DNA of 64,000 bases, taken from assembly GCF_004000945.1 (NCBI RefSeq), contig NZ_BIMF01000020.1, forward strand, positions 52,121 through 116,120, read 5' to 3'. The position numbers and the translations under genes are program-made. The notes under the pieces were generated by a model that saw only the letters and a program-made list of their open reading frames with translations, ran no database searches and was not told where the DNA came from. Position 1 is the stretch's first letter. The number at the start of each line of letters is the position of its first letter. The DNA is from Paenibacillus lautus NBRC 15380 (lineage in GTDB: Bacteria > Bacillota > Bacilli > Paenibacillales > Paenibacillaceae). Shown one piece after another: positions 7,281 to 15,298 of this stretch.

Positions 7281-8114
7281 TTGAAGACCTTTGACTTAAA
7301 AATCGTATGGACGGCGCTGGGCTATTTGCTGAAGGCTGCAGTGCTCATGATTTTCATCTTCCCGTTTCTGTGGATGATCTCCACATCGCTCCAGACATTC
7401 CGGGAAACGATGACGTTTCCGCCGACGTGGATTCCAGCCTCACCGCAGTGGGGCAACTTCGCGGAGGCGATGAATGCAGGTCCTTTTCTGACCTATTTCA
7501 GGAACTCGGTTGTTGTCACCGGATCCATCATCGTTCTGCAGTTCCTGATCATGATCCCGGCCGCATATGCATTTGCCAAGTATAAGTTTCCGGGAAAAAC
7601 GCTGCTGTTCGGCATGATTCTGCTGGCCTTCATGATCCCGGGCCAGGTTACGTTCATACCGGTCTATCTGATGATGGCGGATTGGGGATTGGTCAAAACC
7701 CTGCTGCCGCAGATCATCCCGTTCATCTCGAATGCCTTCGGCATCTTCCTGCTGCGGCAGTACTTCATGCAGATTCCGGAGGAAATCATTGAAGCGGCCC
7801 GGCTTGATAATGCGACTGAATTCAAAATCATTCGGAAAATCATGATTCCCATGTCGAAGCCGGCACTTGCTACCATCGCGCTGTTCAGCTTTGTCAGCCA
7901 CTGGAATGACTATTTCTGGCCGCTCGTCATGACCGACTCCGCTGCCGTCCGGCCGCTGACCTTGGGGATCGCCATGCTAAGGGAGACCGAGGGCATCAGC
8001 AACTGGCATATCATTATGGCCGGGAACGTGATTCTGGTTGTGCCCATCCTGCTTGTGTATGTATTCTGCTCGAAACACATCGTGAAGGCTTTTGTTTATT
8101 CAGGCATTAAATAA
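7281..8114 (+). CDS. ABC importer permease, UgpE/MalG-like
   Basis: Second permease subunit (277 aa). The EAA loop reads EEIIEAARLDNATEFKIIRKIMIPM, and the C-terminus (KAFVYSGIK) is the MalG/UgpE type (usually GxxxGAVKG). The start is a TTG with AAAGGAGG six bases upstream. It pairs with the permease at 6372 to form the transmembrane channel. Confidence 0.93.
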   Translation: MKTFDLKIVWTALGYLLKAAVLMIFIFPFLWMISTSLQTFRETMTFPPTWIPASPQWGNFAEAMNAGPFLTYFRNSVVVTGSIIVLQFLIMIPAAYAFAKYKFPGKTLLFGMILLAFMIPGQVTFIPVYLMMADWGLVKTLLPQIIPFISNAFGIFLLRQYFMQIPEEIIEAARLDNATEFKIIRKIMIPMSKPALATIALFSFVSHWNDYFWPLVMTDSAAVRPLTLGIAMLRETEGISNWHIIMAGNVILVVPILLVYVFCSKHIVKAFVYSGIK

Positions 8115-8175
8115 TCACAGGAAATGACAGGGTTCAGCAATTCATAATCGAATAATTAATGGAGGAATGAGTCAT

Positions 8176-9492
8176 ATGAAATCCAAATGGTATACACTGC
8201 TATCCGTCATCATGCTGTTCAGTTTGCTTGCCGCATGCGGTGGCGGGGGAACTTCCAGTGGTCCTGGCGAAGCCCCAGGCAGCGGGGGAACCGAAGCCCC
8301 GTCCGGAGACAAAGGAAAAACCACGGTTCAGTTCTGGCACTCGCTGGGCGGCAAGAACGGGGAATACATGGACGCGCTCATCCAGCGTTTTAATGCATCC
8401 CATGAGGACATCGAAGTGATAGGCACCTTCCAGGGAAGTTATGACGAGACGGTAACCAAGCTGCAGCAGGCGATAGCATCCGATACCGGTCCGGATGTCA
8501 GTATGCTGGAGCGAGCCTACGTTCAGATGTTCGCCGATTCGGAAGTGCTTGAAGATCTGAAGCCGTATCTTGAAGGCTCTGGCATCAGCGTCGATGACTT
8601 TACGCCGGGACTGATGGGACACTCCACTTTCAATGATCAATTGGTATCGCTGCCGCTGAACCGTTCCACCCCGATTCTGCATGTGAACAAAACCTTGCTG
8701 GATGAGCAGGGCCTTCAAATTCCGACCACATGGGAGGAACTGAAGGAGGTCGCCAATGCGCTGGTGGTTAAGGAAGGCAGCGAGTATAAGCGCTACGGCG
8801 TTACGATGCCTTATGACACTTGGTACCCGATTGCCATGATCTCGCAGGCGGGCGGCACTTTCTTCAATGATGATAATACGTCGATCGGCTTCGGGGATAA
8901 CGGTGCAGGCGTCAAGATGTTCACTTACCTTAAAGACCTGCAAAGCACTGGCGCTTTGTATTATCCGCCGGCTCAGGATTCCGGCAACATTGTGAACAGC
9001 ATGTTTGTGGAGGGCAAGGTCGGCATGATGTATCAATCTACGGGATCGATTGGCGGGCTGTCCAGCGCGGTGGATTTCGATTACGTGACGGCATTCCTGC
9101 CTAAGGACGAAGTGTATGCGAATCCGACCGGAGGCGCAAATGTGACCATGCTGTCCTCTTCCAAGAACAAGGAAGCGGCTTGGGAGTTCATCCGGTGGAT
9201 GGAGATGGAAGAGGAAGGCGGTCTTGAATTTATTTTGCAATCCGGTTACCTGCCTTTCACGAAGAAGATGGTGGAGTCGGAGCAGATCCAAGAGCTGTGG
9301 GCCAAAGAACCGAATCGCAAAGTCGCCTATGATCAGCTGGAATTTGCCGTTGATACCAATAAGGACGTGGCATGGCCGGAGATTATGCATGAGTTCTTCT
9401 CGGCCATGGAAGCGATCATGTACGACAGCAAGGATATTCCGGCTACGCTGGATACCTTCAAGAAAGAGACGGAACGGATTTTGGCCCAATAA
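8176..9492 (+). CDS. Extracellular solute-binding lipoprotein, UgpB-like
   Basis: Binding protein of the importer, anchored outside the membrane. A signal peptide ends in the lipobox LAAC, so the mature N-terminal Cys is lipidated. A Gly/Ser/Pro-rich linker follows, then a family 1 binding-protein fold with VQFWHSLGGKNGEYMDALIQRFN, as in UgpB/MsmE types. The ATG at 8167 lies directly against GGAGGA; the ATG at 8176 has a proper ten-base spacing and is used here. UgpB-like features and the downstream phosphodiesterase suggest a glycerophosphodiester or glycerol-phosphate ligand. A sugar ligand is still possible. Confidence 0.92.
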   Translation: MKSKWYTLLSVIMLFSLLAACGGGGTSSGPGEAPGSGGTEAPSGDKGKTTVQFWHSLGGKNGEYMDALIQRFNASHEDIEVIGTFQGSYDETVTKLQQAIASDTGPDVSMLERAYVQMFADSEVLEDLKPYLEGSGISVDDFTPGLMGHSTFNDQLVSLPLNRSTPILHVNKTLLDEQGLQIPTTWEELKEVANALVVKEGSEYKRYGVTMPYDTWYPIAMISQAGGTFFNDDNTSIGFGDNGAGVKMFTYLKDLQSTGALYYPPAQDSGNIVNSMFVEGKVGMMYQSTGSIGGLSSAVDFDYVTAFLPKDEVYANPTGGANVTMLSSSKNKEAAWEFIRWMEMEEEGGLEFILQSGYLPFTKKMVESEQIQELWAKEPNRKVAYDQLEFAVDTNKDVAWPEIMHEFFSAMEAIMYDSKDIPATLDTFKKETERILAQ

Positions 9493-9518
9493 CAACTGGT
9501 AAAGGAGTGGCAGGACAT

Positions 9519-10286
9519 ATGATCGAACGACTACGGGAACCATCCTGTATGATGGTGGCTGCACACCGCGGGTATAAATCAGCTTATCCGGAAAATACGC
9601 TTCTGGCCTTTCGCAAGGCGCTGGAGTTAGGGGTAGATATGCTGGAGTTTGATCTCCGGCTGACGCGGGATAAGGAAGTGGTGGTTATCCATGATGCAAC
9701 GGTTCAGCGTACGACGAGCGGCGCTGGCGAGGTGAGGGATTTTACGCTTGCGGAACTGAAATCTCTGGATGCGGGCGGCTGGTTCGCCCGGGAGTTTGAA
9801 GGATTGAAGATCCCGACGCTTGCGGAGCTATGCGAACTGCTCCGGGAATATCCCGAAGTTCTGTGCAACGTGGAGATTAAGCCAAGCCCCGAGGCCAAAG
9901 AAACCGCAGACCTGGCGGTTGATGTGCTGAACCGATACGGGTACCTGCCGCGCTGTGTATTCACCTGCTTCGATGCAGAAGTTCTGATCCATATTCATGA
10001 TACGCATGGTCTGAAGACACAGGGTTTCCCTGGTGAGAAAATGTCCCGATTTGTCTTCGGCGAGGAAGGAACCTACTCCAAGATGTGGGCAATCGGCGTG
10101 GAGATGTCGCTGCTTACGCCTGAATTCGTTACCCGGTTCCAGGAACAGGGGCTTCTGGTTTGGAGCTATTGCCCGGACGATGAGGAGGGTGTCCGCTATT
10201 CGCTGGAATGCGGGGTCACCGGCATGACCTGCAATGACCCGCTGCCGGCGATGGCGGTGATCGGAAAGAAGGGCACGCCGATATGA
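9519..10286 (+). CDS. Glycerophosphodiester phosphodiesterase (GDPD, UgpQ/GlpQ-like)
   Basis: Hydrolyses glycerophosphodiesters to glycerol phosphate and an alcohol. Catalytic and metal-binding residues of the GDPD TIM barrel are visible: His16-Arg17 (AAHRG), Glu25 (PENT), Glu43 and Asp45 (LEFDLRLT), His58 (VIHD) and the later Glu in VEIKP. There is no signal peptide, so it works in the cytoplasm on imported substrate, like UgpQ rather than secreted GlpQ. The start is the ATG at 9519; an upstream GTG at 9507 abuts AAAGGAG. It ends in an ATGA overlap with the next gene, so the two are translationally coupled. Confidence 0.92.
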   Translation: MIERLREPSCMMVAAHRGYKSAYPENTLLAFRKALELGVDMLEFDLRLTRDKEVVVIHDATVQRTTSGAGEVRDFTLAELKSLDAGGWFAREFEGLKIPTLAELCELLREYPEVLCNVEIKPSPEAKETADLAVDVLNRYGYLPRCVFTCFDAEVLIHIHDTHGLKTQGFPGEKMSRFVFGEEGTYSKMWAIGVEMSLLTPEFVTRFQEQGLLVWSYCPDDEEGVRYSLECGVTGMTCNDPLPAMAVIGKKGTPI

Positions 10287-11503
10287 CCTCCATTTTATCG
10301 AATGTCCGAAGTTTGGCGGCGGATTTACCTGCTAGGCAGCTTTCGAATCTGGACGAAGTGGAGTCGATTCAGATCCAGTCCGGAGCTCTGCGTGAGGTCG
10401 CAGGTTACCTTGAGACGAAACGGTGGACCTCGGTGGTGATGGTCGTAGACGGCAATACCTATGACATAGCGGGCCAGCCGCTTGCGAACCTGCTCACGAA
10501 ATCCTCGATTCAGGTCCAAGTCACCCGTCTTCTTCCGGATTGGAAGGGAGATGTTATCGCGGATGAGGTTTCCCTGATTCAGGTCATACTGGATATCCAG
10601 CAAAGCGGGGCGAAGGCGGTGCTGGCGGTAGGCGGGGGAACGATTCACGATATTAGTCGGTACGCTGCTTATACCGCGGGTATCCCGTTCATCTCGGTAC
10701 CCACGGCCGCTTCGGTGGATGGATTTAATTCCAAGGGAGCGCCCATCATTATACGGGGCGAGAAGAAGACAATTCCGGCCATTGGACCGAGCGCGATTTT
10801 TGCGGATGTCGATATTCTCATGTCGGCTCCCCCGCAGCTTACCGCAGCCGGGTTCGGGGATATGCTGGGCAAGTATACGTCGCTGTTCGACTGGAAATTC
10901 GGAAGCCTGGTGGCCGGCGAACCCTATTTACAAATCTCGGCGGATATTACGCGATCCGCGCTCGACCAATGCGTGAACGGGGTTGAGCTGATTGGGAAGC
11001 AGAGTGAGGAGGGGGTGCGCATCTTAATGGGTGCGCTCATCGAATCCGGTTTAGCCATGCTGCTGTTCGGTCAATCCCATCCGGCTTCGGGCTCGGAGCA
11101 TCATCTGTCCCACTATTGGGAGATGGAGTTTATCCGGCTAGGGGAGAAGCAGCTGCTGCACGGAGCCAAGGTAGGTGCCGCTTGCGTGGAAATCTCGAAG
11201 CTGTATCACCGTCTCGTGGAACAGGGGCTTGAGATGAACATAGGCGCCTCCCGAGGTGCGGATGACGTTGCACTTCGGATCACGCAGCACTGGAACGAAA
11301 TCCGCTCGCATATAACGCAAATCCCGGAGCCGGAAGAACTGGGGGATCTGATGCGAATGGTCGGCGGACCGGCTGGGGTGTCGGAGCTTCCGATCCAAAG
11401 CGAGCTGCTGAAGCGGAGCCTGGGTGAAGCCCACAAGGTTCGATTTAGCCGATATACGCTGCTCCATGCCTACAATGAACAGGGATATCTATTCGTAAAC
11501 TAA
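10283..11503 (+). CDS. araM: sn-Glycerol-1-phosphate dehydrogenase (AraM/EgsA family)
   Basis: Metal-dependent, NAD(P)-linked enzyme that interconverts sn-glycerol-1-phosphate and dihydroxyacetone phosphate. The iron-type alcohol-dehydrogenase/EgsA fold is shown by VGGGTIHD, by PTAASVDGF, and by the metal ligands in GFGDMLGKYTSLFDW, SGSEHHLSHYWE and LLHGAKVG. The 406 aa length matches B. subtilis AraM (about 394 aa). It is coupled to the phosphodiesterase by a four-base overlap and is the last gene of the operon. In B. subtilis AraM makes G1P for heptaprenylglyceryl lipids. Here the link to an importer and a phosphodiesterase suggests the opposite, catabolic direction: G1P released by GDPD is oxidised to DHAP. 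Confidence 0.92.
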   Translation: MTSILSNVRSLAADLPARQLSNLDEVESIQIQSGALREVAGYLETKRWTSVVMVVDGNTYDIAGQPLANLLTKSSIQVQVTRLLPDWKGDVIADEVSLIQVILDIQQSGAKAVLAVGGGTIHDISRYAAYTAGIPFISVPTAASVDGFNSKGAPIIIRGEKKTIPAIGPSAIFADVDILMSAPPQLTAAGFGDMLGKYTSLFDWKFGSLVAGEPYLQISADITRSALDQCVNGVELIGKQSEEGVRILMGALIESGLAMLLFGQSHPASGSEHHLSHYWEMEFIRLGEKQLLHGAKVGAACVEISKLYHRLVEQGLEMNIGASRGADDVALRITQHWNEIRSHITQIPEPEELGDLMRMVGGPAGVSELPIQSELLKRSLGEAHKVRFSRYTLLHAYNEQGYLFVN

Positions 11504-11523
11504 GGATCCACATGCAATGAAAT

Positions 11524-11572
11524 AAGGCTGTTCCCTAAAAGCAGATCATTCTGCTTGATAGGGGACAGCCTT
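11524..11572 (+). terminator. Long hairpin after the glycerol-1-phosphate dehydrogenase operon
   Basis: AAGGCTGTTCCCTA pairs with TAGGGGACAGCCTT with one mismatch, and an inner AAGCAG/CTGCTT stem extends it. There is no T tract on the plus strand. The outer arms resemble the terminator at 24370-24428, so both may belong to one repeat family. Confidence 0.6.
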
Positions 11573-11574
11573 GT

Positions 11575-11790
11575 GACGTGATGATTACCGATACGATCGA
11601 AGCGATTACGTATGCAAAAGCAGATTCCAGATTGTATGCTGCATTGACGGATAAGCCTTTCACGAACAGCGAAAAAGGCTACATGATTCCTCGCGGCGAC
11701 TTTGAATATGCAAGCTATCTGGAAATGTGGATTGACGAAATGAAGCTGCAAGGCAAGTTTGCCGACATTCATAAAAAATGGTTGGAGTAG
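11575..11790 (+). pseudogene. 3' remnant of a family 3 amino-acid-type binding-protein gene
   Basis: About 70 codons encode only the C-terminal end of a periplasmic binding protein of the amino-acid/cyclohexadienyl-dehydratase type. Recognisable parts are MITDTIEA, LTDKPFTNSEKGYMIPRGD and the typical final helix KFADIHKKWLE. The family is usually 250-280 aa, so more than two thirds is missing. It begins straight after the hairpin at 11524-11572, there is no ribosome site, and it ends with an intact terminator (11826-11869). This is what remains when a deletion joins the araM-type operon to the tail of an older amino-acid importer gene. Confidence 0.75.
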
Positions 11791-11825
11791 GTTGAATCGG
11801 GCTAGGAAACGATAGCCGAACCTTG

Positions 11826-11869
11826 CCAGCAGATCAGGATAAAGACCCTGATCTGCTGGTTTTTTTTTT
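11826..11869 (+). terminator. Rho-independent terminator
   Basis: CCAGCAGATCAGG pairs perfectly with CCTGATCTGCTGG, followed by ten T. It probably belonged to the lost binding-protein gene and still protects the downstream importer from read-through. Confidence 0.9.
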
Positions 11870-11939
11870 ATGTTTATGGGGGGGGGCAGTTTCACGGATC
11901 TAAACCATAGGATACTTTCAAAAGTCTTTCTCTATACGT

Positions 11940-11980
11940 GATCTGTCTTCTGTGAAGGAACGTCGAATAGACGTTTTTTT
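11940..11980 (+). repeat. Partial copy of the dispersed structured repeat (3' part)
   Basis: GATCTGTCTTCTGTGAAGG followed by ACGTC-GAATA-GACGT and seven T matches the 3' half of the tandem repeat at 59657-59879 (GGTCTGTCATCTGTGAAAG, ACGTC-GATA-GACGT, TTTTT). The 5' hairpin of the repeat is not clearly present here. Confidence 0.65.
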
Positions 11981-12108
11981 CTGTTGTCTTACACGGTATC
12001 TGGACGCTGCCTTGGAGCCCGGAAGGTTTACCAACCAAGCAAAAAGGGTAGTAAAAAGACATGGACTTTGACCAAAACTACATCAGGATATGAAATGGGG
12101 GGCAGACC

Positions 12109-13329
12109 ATGAAGCTTGGTAAATGGATCGCGGCGTGTTTGGTGATCGTACTAATACTGACCGCATGCGGTGCAAAAGAGGAATCGGGACGCGTGCAGAT
12201 TGAATTTTTTCAAAATAAGCCTGAAGCGAAAGGTTCCTTTGATGCACTAATTGAGAAATTTAATCAATCCCAATCCGAGATCAAGGTTGTTCAGGTAAAT
12301 CCGCCGGATGCGGAGACCGTACTCAAGACAAGAGTCGTCAAGAATGATATTCCTGACATTATCGGCATGGGTGCAACCGATACCTATTCATTGCTGGCGC
12401 AAAGCGGCATTTTTATGGATTTGACGAATAATCCGCTGCTGAGTCAGGTGGATGAGACCTATGTCCAGATGCTGAAAGACGTAGCGGGGATGGACGAGGT
12501 TACGGGCATTCCCTATTCAACGAACGCTAACGGCGTGATGTACAATACGGAAATTTTTAAGGAATTGGGGCTCAGCGTTCCCAAGACCTGGGACGAGCTG
12601 TTAGCTACGGCGCAGAAGGCCAAGGATGCGGGGAAAATCCCGTTCTATTTCACTTATAAAGACGATTGGCAGACGGTGCTGCCGTTTAACGCATTGGCAT
12701 CCAATCTGGAAGGCATTGACTTTTATATGGATCGGCGGGAAGGCACGGTAACGTTTGCCGAGAAATACCGGGAGATTGCGGAGAAGCAGCTCGCGCTGAT
12801 GGATTATGGCCATGGGGATAACTTTGGCAAGAACTACGCGGACGGCAACCGGGATTTTGCGAGAGGCCAATCCGCCATGTATATCCAAGGAACCTGGGCG
12901 ATTCCGGAAATCCGGAAAGCGAATCCGGATGCACCGATCGGCTTCTTCCCTATGCCAACCGGCAATAAACCCGAGGAGAATAAACTAATATCGGGTGTCG
13001 ATACGTTACTTGCCATATCCGAGGATTCGAAGCATAAAGAGGAGGCCCAGCAGTTCATTCAATTTTTGCTGGAGCCTGAGCATAGCAAGCAGTATATAAC
13101 GGAGCAAACGCTGTTCTCCACCGTTGAGGGCGTGAAGCAGGAGGATCCCTCCGTCGCAGAGCTTCTGCCTTATCTGGAGCGGGGCCAGGTCATCGATTTT
13201 GCCGACCACTACATTCCCGCGGCGGTGCAGCTGAACTCGGTGATTCAATCCTTTCTTCAGAACCGGGATATCGACGGGTATCTGAAGAAGCTGGACACCG
13301 AATGGGACAAGGTAGCTGACAGGCGTTAA
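12109..13329 (+). CDS. Sugar ABC importer binding lipoprotein, MsmE-like
   Basis: Extracellular solute-binding protein family 1 (406 aa). A short signal peptide ends in the lipobox LTAC, giving a lipid anchor. The body has family hallmarks such as YSTNANGVMYNTEIFKELGLSVPKTWDEL and a C-terminal SVIQSFLQNRD region. GGGGGG lies eight bases before the ATG. Two permease genes follow and no ATPase is present, so the importer must use a shared MsiK-type ATPase or the UgpC-like one at 5324. The ligand cannot be read from the sequence; MsmE-type proteins bind alpha-galactosides or other oligosaccharides. Note the paralogy with the binding protein at 8176. Confidence 0.9.
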   Translation: MKLGKWIAACLVIVLILTACGAKEESGRVQIEFFQNKPEAKGSFDALIEKFNQSQSEIKVVQVNPPDAETVLKTRVVKNDIPDIIGMGATDTYSLLAQSGIFMDLTNNPLLSQVDETYVQMLKDVAGMDEVTGIPYSTNANGVMYNTEIFKELGLSVPKTWDELLATAQKAKDAGKIPFYFTYKDDWQTVLPFNALASNLEGIDFYMDRREGTVTFAEKYREIAEKQLALMDYGHGDNFGKNYADGNRDFARGQSAMYIQGTWAIPEIRKANPDAPIGFFPMPTGNKPEENKLISGVDTLLAISEDSKHKEEAQQFIQFLLEPEHSKQYITEQTLFSTVEGVKQEDPSVAELLPYLERGQVIDFADHYIPAAVQLNSVIQSFLQNRDIDGYLKKLDTEWDKVADRR

Positions 13330-13388
13330 CGGGCGGAAGGCGGTATTTTCTTCACACGATATCCAAGAAGCATTGAGGAGGACCCAAC

Positions 13389-14255
13389 ATGAACAAGCGG
13401 CTTATGCCTTATTACTTGATGACCGTGCCGGCGGTCGTGCTGTTCTTTGTATTTCTGACGCTGCCGGCTTTGCAGGGGGTGTATTACTCCTTCACGAACT
13501 GGAACGGATTCGGCGATAACTTCGATTTCATCGGATTCAAGAATTACGTCAATCTGTTCAAGGACGGCAACGTGGGCAATGCGTATTGGTTCACATTCAA
13601 ATTCGCGGTCGTGGTAACCATCCTGATCAACATTTTCAGTCTGCTGATTGCCATGGGGCTGAATGCCAGAATCAAAGCGAGGAATTTCTTCAGAGGCATC
13701 TACTTTCTTCCGAATATTCTAAGTGTGCTGATTGTTGGTTACATATTCAACTATCTGTTCTCGAATGTGTTCACCATCTGGGGACAGAACCTGGGGATCG
13801 AGTGGCTGTCCACCAATATCCTGGGCAGTGAACAGCATGCCTGGATCGGGATCGTGGTGGTAGCGGTATGGCAGGGCATAGCTTATAACACGATCCTGTA
13901 TCTCGCGGGGCTCCAGACCATCCCTCACACACTGTATGAAGCGTCCAATCTCGATGGGGCGAACCGCTGGCAGGAATTTTGGAAAATAACGTTTCCGCTG
14001 ATCGCGCCGTTCTTTACGATCAACATGGTGCTGGCGATGAAGAATTCCCTGATGGTCTTTGATCAGATCGTCGCCCTCACCAACGGCGGTCCGGGCCGGG
14101 CGACGCAGTCGATCTCCCACCTGATTTATACGGGCGGCTTCGAGGGAGGAGAGTTTGCTTATCAATCCGCGAACTCCGTGATCTATTTCATCCTGATTGC
14201 GACGATATCGATTGTGCAGATTCGGTTCCTGCAGAGAAGAGAGGGGGACATGTAA
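13389..14255 (+). CDS. Sugar ABC importer permease, MsmF-like
   Basis: Six-helix permease (288 aa) starting MNKRLMPYYLMTVPAVVLFF. The EAA loop is YEASNLDGANRWQEFWKITFPLI. GAGGAGG precedes the ATG by seven bases. Its TAA overlaps the next gene's ATG by one base. It works with the binding protein at 12109 and the permease at 14255. Confidence 0.92.
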   Translation: MNKRLMPYYLMTVPAVVLFFVFLTLPALQGVYYSFTNWNGFGDNFDFIGFKNYVNLFKDGNVGNAYWFTFKFAVVVTILINIFSLLIAMGLNARIKARNFFRGIYFLPNILSVLIVGYIFNYLFSNVFTIWGQNLGIEWLSTNILGSEQHAWIGIVVVAVWQGIAYNTILYLAGLQTIPHTLYEASNLDGANRWQEFWKITFPLIAPFFTINMVLAMKNSLMVFDQIVALTNGGPGRATQSISHLIYTGGFEGGEFAYQSANSVIYFILIATISIVQIRFLQRREGDM

Positions 14256-15073
14256 TGCGGACGAAAACCAACTGGACGGTGATGATTCTCATCACATTGG
14301 GTACGATACTGATCTTGTTCCCGCTGTATATGACGATCACGATTGCGCTCAAAACGCCGGAGGACATGCTGGCTTCCGTATTCGGCCTGCCGAAGGAGCT
14401 TCATTTCGAGAATTTTACGAATGCCATAAAAATGACCAATTTCTTCAACGCGCTGGGCAACAGCGCCATGGTAACGACAGCAACGGTGGTGCTGACCCTG
14501 CTGACCAATTCGCTCGTCGCTTATGCGATTGCCCGCAATATGAACCGGAAGTTCTTCAAAGGTTTGTACTTCTATTTCATCAGTGCCATGTTCATTCCAT
14601 TCCCGATCATTATGCTGCCGCTGGTCAAGCTGACAGCCGGGTTTAATATGACGAATCTGGTCGGGCTTACGATCCTGCATACCGTATATGCCTTGGCATT
14701 TAACGTATTTGTGTACGTGGGTTATATTAAATCCATCCCGGTTGCGCTGGAGGAGGCGGCCCGAGTGGACGGGACGTCGACTTGGGGGACCTTCTGGAGG
14801 ATCATATTCCCGATGATGGCGCCGATCAATGCGACGGTGGGCATTCTGATTTGCCTCTCGACCTACAATGATTTCCTGCTGCCGCTCATCATTATCAGCG
14901 ATACGGATTCCTACACGCTGCCGCTTGTGCAGTATATATTCCAGGGGCAGTTCAATACAGACTTCAATCTGGCCTTTGCTTCATACCTGATGGCGATGCT
15001 CCCGATGATCATCATCTATCTGTTCGCACAGAAGTGGATCATCAATGGCATTACGCAGGGAGCTGTGAAATAA
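14255..15073 (+). CDS. Sugar ABC importer permease, MsmG-like
   Basis: Second permease of this importer (272 aa). The EAA loop is EEAARVDGTSTWGTFWRIIFPMM, and the C-terminus ITQGAVK is the family signature. It overlaps the previous gene by one base (TAATG). No glycoside hydrolase or regulator is attached, so the substrate is not indicated by context. A strong bidirectional terminator follows at 15186-15244. Confidence 0.92.
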   Translation: MRTKTNWTVMILITLGTILILFPLYMTITIALKTPEDMLASVFGLPKELHFENFTNAIKMTNFFNALGNSAMVTTATVVLTLLTNSLVAYAIARNMNRKFFKGLYFYFISAMFIPFPIIMLPLVKLTAGFNMTNLVGLTILHTVYALAFNVFVYVGYIKSIPVALEEAARVDGTSTWGTFWRIIFPMMAPINATVGILICLSTYNDFLLPLIIISDTDSYTLPLVQYIFQGQFNTDFNLAFASYLMAMLPMIIIYLFAQKWIINGITQGAVK

Positions 15074-15185
15074 GGCTGCTTCCCGCCTTTTCCTAGGGCC
15101 CTTAGTCCTCACCATCCTTTCGCTTCAGCAGGCGGGGGCTGGGGAGCCCACAATCAGCGGCATGTACATGTACGGCCCATAATAA

Positions 15186-15244
15186 CAAAAAAGCTGTATT
15201 CCAGCATGATATCCATGATGTCATGCCTGGAAATACAGCTTTTT
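15186..15244. terminator. Bidirectional terminator between convergent genes
   Basis: AAAAAAGCTGTATTCCAG pairs with CTGGAAATACAGCTTTTTT; an inner CATGA/TCATG pairing extends the stem. The A and T runs at both ends serve the importer (plus) and the esterase (minus). Confidence 0.9.
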
Positions 15245-15298
15245 TGCTGCCATAAGGATTCTATTGGCAAAGGGACTCCTTGCTTATGGCTTGCTATT

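Larger units (their letters stand above)
11504..12108. other. Gene-poor region with a gene remnant and terminators
   Basis: Between the araM-type gene and the next importer lie an outward hairpin (11524-11572), the 3' remnant of a binding-protein gene (11575-11790), a strong terminator (11826-11869), a run of nine G (11878-11886) and a partial copy of a dispersed repeat (11940-11980). Confidence 0.7.

Noticed and set aside
8200..9564. 454-codon minus-strand frame opposite the binding-protein gene
   Set aside because: It mirrors the codon pattern of a well-supported lipoprotein gene and carries no family motif or ribosome site.
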